Source of the DNA: Magnaporthiopsis rhizophila
Taxonomy: Eukaryota; Ascomycota; Sordariomycetes; Magnaporthales; Magnaporthaceae
Assembly: GCA_003049465.1 (NCBI GenBank)
Contig: PYSS01000082.1
Location: 1 to 64,000 of the forward strand
Direction of reading: 5' to 3'
Length of the DNA: 64,000 nt
The position numbers and the translations under genes are program-made. This document shows, piece after piece, positions 60,912 to 64,000 of the stretch (its first letter is position 1; the number at the start of each line of letters is the position of its first letter). The notes beneath the pieces are model-generated. The model did no database searches. It worked only from the letters and a program-made list of their open reading frames with translations, and was not told the origin of the DNA.

Positions 60912-62216
60912 ACGGTCAGAAAGAACCATGCCCGTCGAAACCACAACCTTCAACCTCGACAAATCCGCCACGTCCCGCGGCGCCAGCCCAGCCTTTGCCA
61001 GCTCCAGCATCCACCTCGGACTGACACCCAGCTTCGTCACCCCTAGCCTCCCCACAATCTCCACCAGCACCCTCGGGTGCGGCACGAACGGGCTGCCGTC
61101 GTACAGCACCGCCCTCGCGCCCAGCAGCAGGCTCCCCGCCGTGGCGACGTACATGATCCACCCCGTCGTCGTGAACTGGAGCGCGACCGTGGACGACGTC
61201 GCGTCTTCGTGCAGCACCCCTTCCTTGTAAAAGTTGAGCAGCAGGCCGCCGATGGAGTGCACGATGGCCTTGGGCGTGCCGGTGGTGCCGCTGCTGTAGC
61301 AGACCAGGAAGGGGTCGTGGAAGGCGATGCGGGTGAAGGGCGGGAACGTCTGCTTTCCGACACTAGCCAGCAACGCATCCCAAGTCTCGGCCAGCGGCAC
61401 GCCACTGATATCCCTTGCCGCCTCGTCGGGAAAGCGCGGGATAGCCACAAGGCCCAAAAACAACCCATCCTCCTCCCCACCACAGGATTCGCTCAACCCC
61501 CGCGACACCGCAGCCATCTTGTCGCGCAGGTCGGTGACCTTGCCGTTGTAGAGCGCGGCGTCGTCGAAGAACAGGAGCTTGGGCCGCACCTGCACCGTGC
61601 GCTGCAGGATCCCCTCGACGCCCATGTCGGTCGAGCTGGACGAGAAGACGCCGCCGACCCAGGCCGTGGCCAGCCAGACGAGCAGCGTCTCGACGCTGTT
61701 GGCGCCCACGATCACGACCCTGTCGCCCCTTTGGATACCCTTGCGTACCAACGCGGCGGCCAGCCGTCCCGCGCGGCGTCGGAGTTCCCCCCACGTCACG
61801 TCGCGCATGGAGGAGCCGCCCTCGCGCACCTCGGTGACGGCGACGCGGTCGTCTTCCTTCCCGCCCGCCGTCGTGCGCGCCGTCGGGTCCTTTGACGCGC
61901 GGTCGCGGAAGTAGAGCGAGTTCTCGGCCCAGTTGAGACTCACGCCCTCGAACCAGCGCGGCACCGCGTCGATGGGCTGTGAGTGGTCGACGACGCCCTT
62001 GCTCTTGTCGTAGCTGCCCGAGTGGATATAGCTGGCCGCGTCCCAGACCGTCGACCAAAACATCTCGCGCTCGCTGACCGAGAAGCGGTGCAGGTCCGCA
62101 AACGTCGACAGACCAGCATTGTGTTCCCGGTTGAGCCGCTGCATGAAGCCGTACATGGCCGTGCTCGTCGGGTCTGGGTGCTCCCAGAGCTTTTTGGGCA
62201 CGACGGTTGGATCCAT
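59819..62216 (-). CDS. Acetoacetyl-CoA synthetase
   Basis: ATP-dependent ligase making acetoacetyl-CoA from acetoacetate and CoA in the cytosol; member of the acyl-adenylate (ANL) superfamily. Exons 62216-60914, 60816-60740, 60676-60044 and 59977-59819, 723 aa. N-terminal ACAS-type cap with SLNWAENSLYF. AMP-binding P-loop YSSGTTGTPKAIVHS (307-321), then VVSTGMVLSD-Q-LFEWFY across intron 1 and NISGGTDI-AGCFGAMNP across intron 2. C-domain: GRSDGVLNPSGVRFGSAEIY, RHVPKYIFETPEIP-TTVNMKKVE with the catalytic-loop Lys region, then LPVKQIVSG. Intron 1 (97 bp) contains a 38-nt poly(T) almost touching its donor. Intron 3 (66 bp) is a stop-free multiple of three (GCTAACC branch), so it reads through unless spliced; splicing restores the family motif EIPTTVN. 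Length matches the family (about 650-720). Confidence 0.94.
60873..60910. repeat. 38-nt poly(A)/poly(T) tract inside an intron
   Basis: On the coding strand of the synthetase gene the intron begins GTG and then runs into this uninterrupted T stretch. Confidence 0.95.
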
Positions 62217-62229
62217 TGTGAGCTGTGCT

Positions 62230-62267
<38 letters not shown>

Positions 62268-62932
62268 TCGCTGGCTGTGAATGAATGCTTGGATTTGCGA
62301 GCGGGATTTCCGGCAGCCCTAAAATGCCAGATGGACGTCCAGGTTGAGATGCTGGCTCTCTCGCGGGCCCAGGATGTCAGCGCCACTTTACCCCGGTCCG
62401 GCCTTCCCCAGAAAACAAGGCGGGCGCTGTCCGTGCCGACCGCATGGGTAAGAAACCAGCGGGAACATCTCTGGTTGGTCAAGACTAGTTCCTGCCGAGG
62501 TGCCGAGGCCGCAAGGGCTCCGACAGATGACAAGGGGGTTCAGCTCGGCAAATATGAATCCGCTGCCGGCGAGATACGACGCCTGCGTCTCATTGGGCAC
62601 ATCACTTCATATACAAACGAGAAAGAAAAACCGAATTATCGTAGTTGCTGTGGTGCTGTACAGGTATCATATCACTCTCTCCTCCATGCTCGATCAAATG
62701 CCCTCCCACCCCTTGCTTCATCGCTCTAGACGCCAAACATGCAGAAAAGAAAAAACTTGGCAAAACAAATAAAGACCTTGCTCACCGATACAACACGAAA
62801 ACGGCTGTGAACACGGCGGCCCGCCCATGTCTATACCCCTCCATCCTTCCTTCTCCCGGTTGTGCTATTACCAAATATCATAAAACTCTGCTCCAGAAAA
62901 AAAGAAAATCTTGACAAAAAATATCCTATCCC
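62217..62932. other. Intergenic: synthetase promoter/leader and tra1 3' flank
   Basis: 716 bp with no gene. A 36-nt T run (62231-62266) sits 15 bp upstream of the synthetase ATG; in the mRNA sense it is poly(A), so it would lie in the 5' UTR. Confidence 0.65.
62231..62266. repeat. 36-nt poly(T) tract (poly(A) in the synthetase leader sense)
   Basis: Ends 15 bp before the acetoacetyl-CoA synthetase start codon on the minus strand. Confidence 0.95.
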
Positions 62933-64000
62933 TCACAGATACGGCATCCAAAGCGCATCGCACAGCGCCAGGTTCGTCGGTGCCACCGCCTTGCTGATCA
63001 GGTCAATCACCGTCTGCGTCGCCGGCAGGTTGCCCACGGGCGCCTGCGCCAGACTGACCGCCTTCTTGACGATCATGTCGCTGTTGGTCTGCACCGTGTC
63101 GCGCAGCTGCTGCTCCGTCAATACCCCGGACCGATGGCTACTCGTGAACCAGAACATGACCTCGTCCCGCACAAACAGCGTCAGCGCGTGCTCCAGCTCG
63201 TGCTCCGGCTCCGTCAGGCACCGCGCGATCGCCATCATGGCCGCGCTGAAGATGCCCTCGGTCGCGAGCGGGCCCATGAGCGTCTGCAGGTTCGGCGTCA
63301 ACCGGAACGGCACCGGCTCCGTGTTGAGGAAGATGGGCCGCTGCGGCGTCATAAACGACATGAGCTCCGACCCCCAGATGTTGCCCGACCCCCGCGCGAT
63401 GTTGATCTTGTGCGGGTACCGCTTGTCGATGTAGAGGATGTACGTCATGAACGTGAGCGCTGCCAGCTGGTACGAAAAGCGCCGCCGGAACAGCCAGAAC
63501 TCGGCAAAGTCCGGGTACGCCGCCTGCACGTACTCGAGCGCCACCGTGTGCGGCACCCACTTGTCGCGGATCGCCGTGAACACCTCGAGCCGAGCCGCTG
63601 TGTGCTGCTCCGAGTTCTTCTGTTTGGCCGGAAAAGCGAGTCTGGTTAGCCACCGCTGCTGCTGCGTCTCAACAACAAAGTCCTTGGGTCCACTTACAAC
63701 TCCTGGCTTGGTATCCACAAGCCCCCGGAGTCGGTCCATGGTGAACATGACCGGCTCGTCCTTCGCCATGCGGTTACGCCGACAGTGGTCCTCATACATC
63801 CCCTGCAGCGTAATGTACGTCGTGTCCTCCTGGACAATACGAATGTGCGGCGCCAGCGGCACCATGAGCGGGAGCGTGAACTGCAGGTCCCGCTTCCGGC
63901 TCTCCTTCTTGCGGCCCAGCCTCACGTTGAGCTGCCGGAACAGCTGCAGTATCCGCTCTTCTCGCCGGCAGTGCCTGGCCGCGGGATGTTGAATCGCGAA
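62933..64000 (-). CDS. tra1: Transcription-associated protein Tra1, C-terminal end (partial)
   Basis: Very large (~3,800 aa) pseudokinase scaffold that brings activators to the SAGA and NuA4 histone acetyltransferase complexes. Only the last 329 residues are here, in two exons: 64000-63698 and 63619-62933; the 5' part lies beyond the right edge. Visible are the PI3K-like lobe (HCRREERILQLFRQLN; RDLQFTLPLMVPLAPHIRIV), then KWVPHTVALEY, the Tra1-typical RCLTEPEHELEHALTLFVRD, and the FATC end LISKAVAPTNLALCDALWM. The usual PIKK catalytic DxxxxN and DFG residues are not seen, as expected for Tra1. The 78-bp intron (GTAAGT, GGCTAACC branch, CAG) is in frame and stop-free; removing it joins 'DTKPGV' to 'KNSEQHTAARLEVF'. 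Confidence 0.95.
   Translation of the reverse strand, partial: FAIQHPAARHCRREERILQLFRQLNVRLGRKKESRKRDLQFTLPLMVPLAPHIRIVQEDTTYITLQGMYEDHCRRNRMAKDEPVMFTMDRLRGLVDTKPGVVSGPKDFVVETQQQRWLTRLAFPAKQKNSEQHTAARLEVFTAIRDKWVPHTVALEYVQAAYPDFAEFWLFRRRFSYQLAALTFMTYILYIDKRYPHKINIARGSGNIWGSELMSFMTPQRPIFLNTEPVPFRLTPNLQTLMGPLATEGIFSAAMMAIARCLTEPEHELEHALTLFVRDEVMFWFTSSHRSGVLTEQQLRDTVQTNSDMIVKKAVSLAQAPVGNLPATQTVIDLISKAVAPTNLALCDALWMPYL

Overview
This is nuclear DNA of a filamentous ascomycete (Pezizomycotina, most likely Sordariomycetes). The coding genes have short introns (58-154 bp) with GT...AG ends and CTNA-type branch sites. The coding DNA is GC-rich in third positions, and the proteins are typical fungal housekeeping or regulatory proteins. 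I see no prokaryotic, plasmid or viral features. I rebuilt all gene models by hand from reading frames, splice signals and family motifs. Start codons were restricted to ATG.

Layout. 1-9.5 kb is compact. It holds the first exon of a probable P-loop sulfotransferase-like gene at the left edge (-), the replication-fork protection factor Tof1/Timeless (-), a divergently transcribed mitochondrial 3-hydroxyacyl-CoA dehydrogenase (+), and a Bor1-type anion/borate transporter (+). 9.5-38.3 kb is almost empty apart from one homeobox transcription factor (26.5-29.1 kb), which has about 17 kb upstream and about 9 kb downstream without a recognisable gene. 38.3-43.5 kb has two minus-strand genes: an unknown 834-residue protein with two sets of internal repeats, and a small membrane protein resembling the fungal DUF6594 family. 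43.5-56.4 kb is another gene-poor stretch with homopolymer runs and short palindromes. 56.4-64 kb is compact again: APC/C subunit Cdc16/Apc6 (+), a small glycine-rich membrane protein (+), acetoacetyl-CoA synthetase (-), and the C-terminal end of Tra1 of SAGA/NuA4 (-, running off the right edge).

Functional themes. The window is not a cluster. Tof1 (S phase) and Cdc16 (mitotic exit) are cell-cycle genes. The Tof1 upstream region carries two ACGCGT (MluI cell-cycle box) sites exactly 20 bp apart. Acetoacetyl-CoA synthetase and the 3-hydroxyacyl-CoA dehydrogenase belong to C4/fatty-acid and ketone metabolism but lie about 53 kb apart.

Most notable points: the unknown repeat protein at 38.3-40.9 kb; the very large empty flanks of the homeobox gene; the tandem ACGCGT sites; four introns that are multiples of three and stop-free, so a simple open-frame call reads through them; and a splice junction in the small membrane protein gene that cannot be closed in frame with standard signals.
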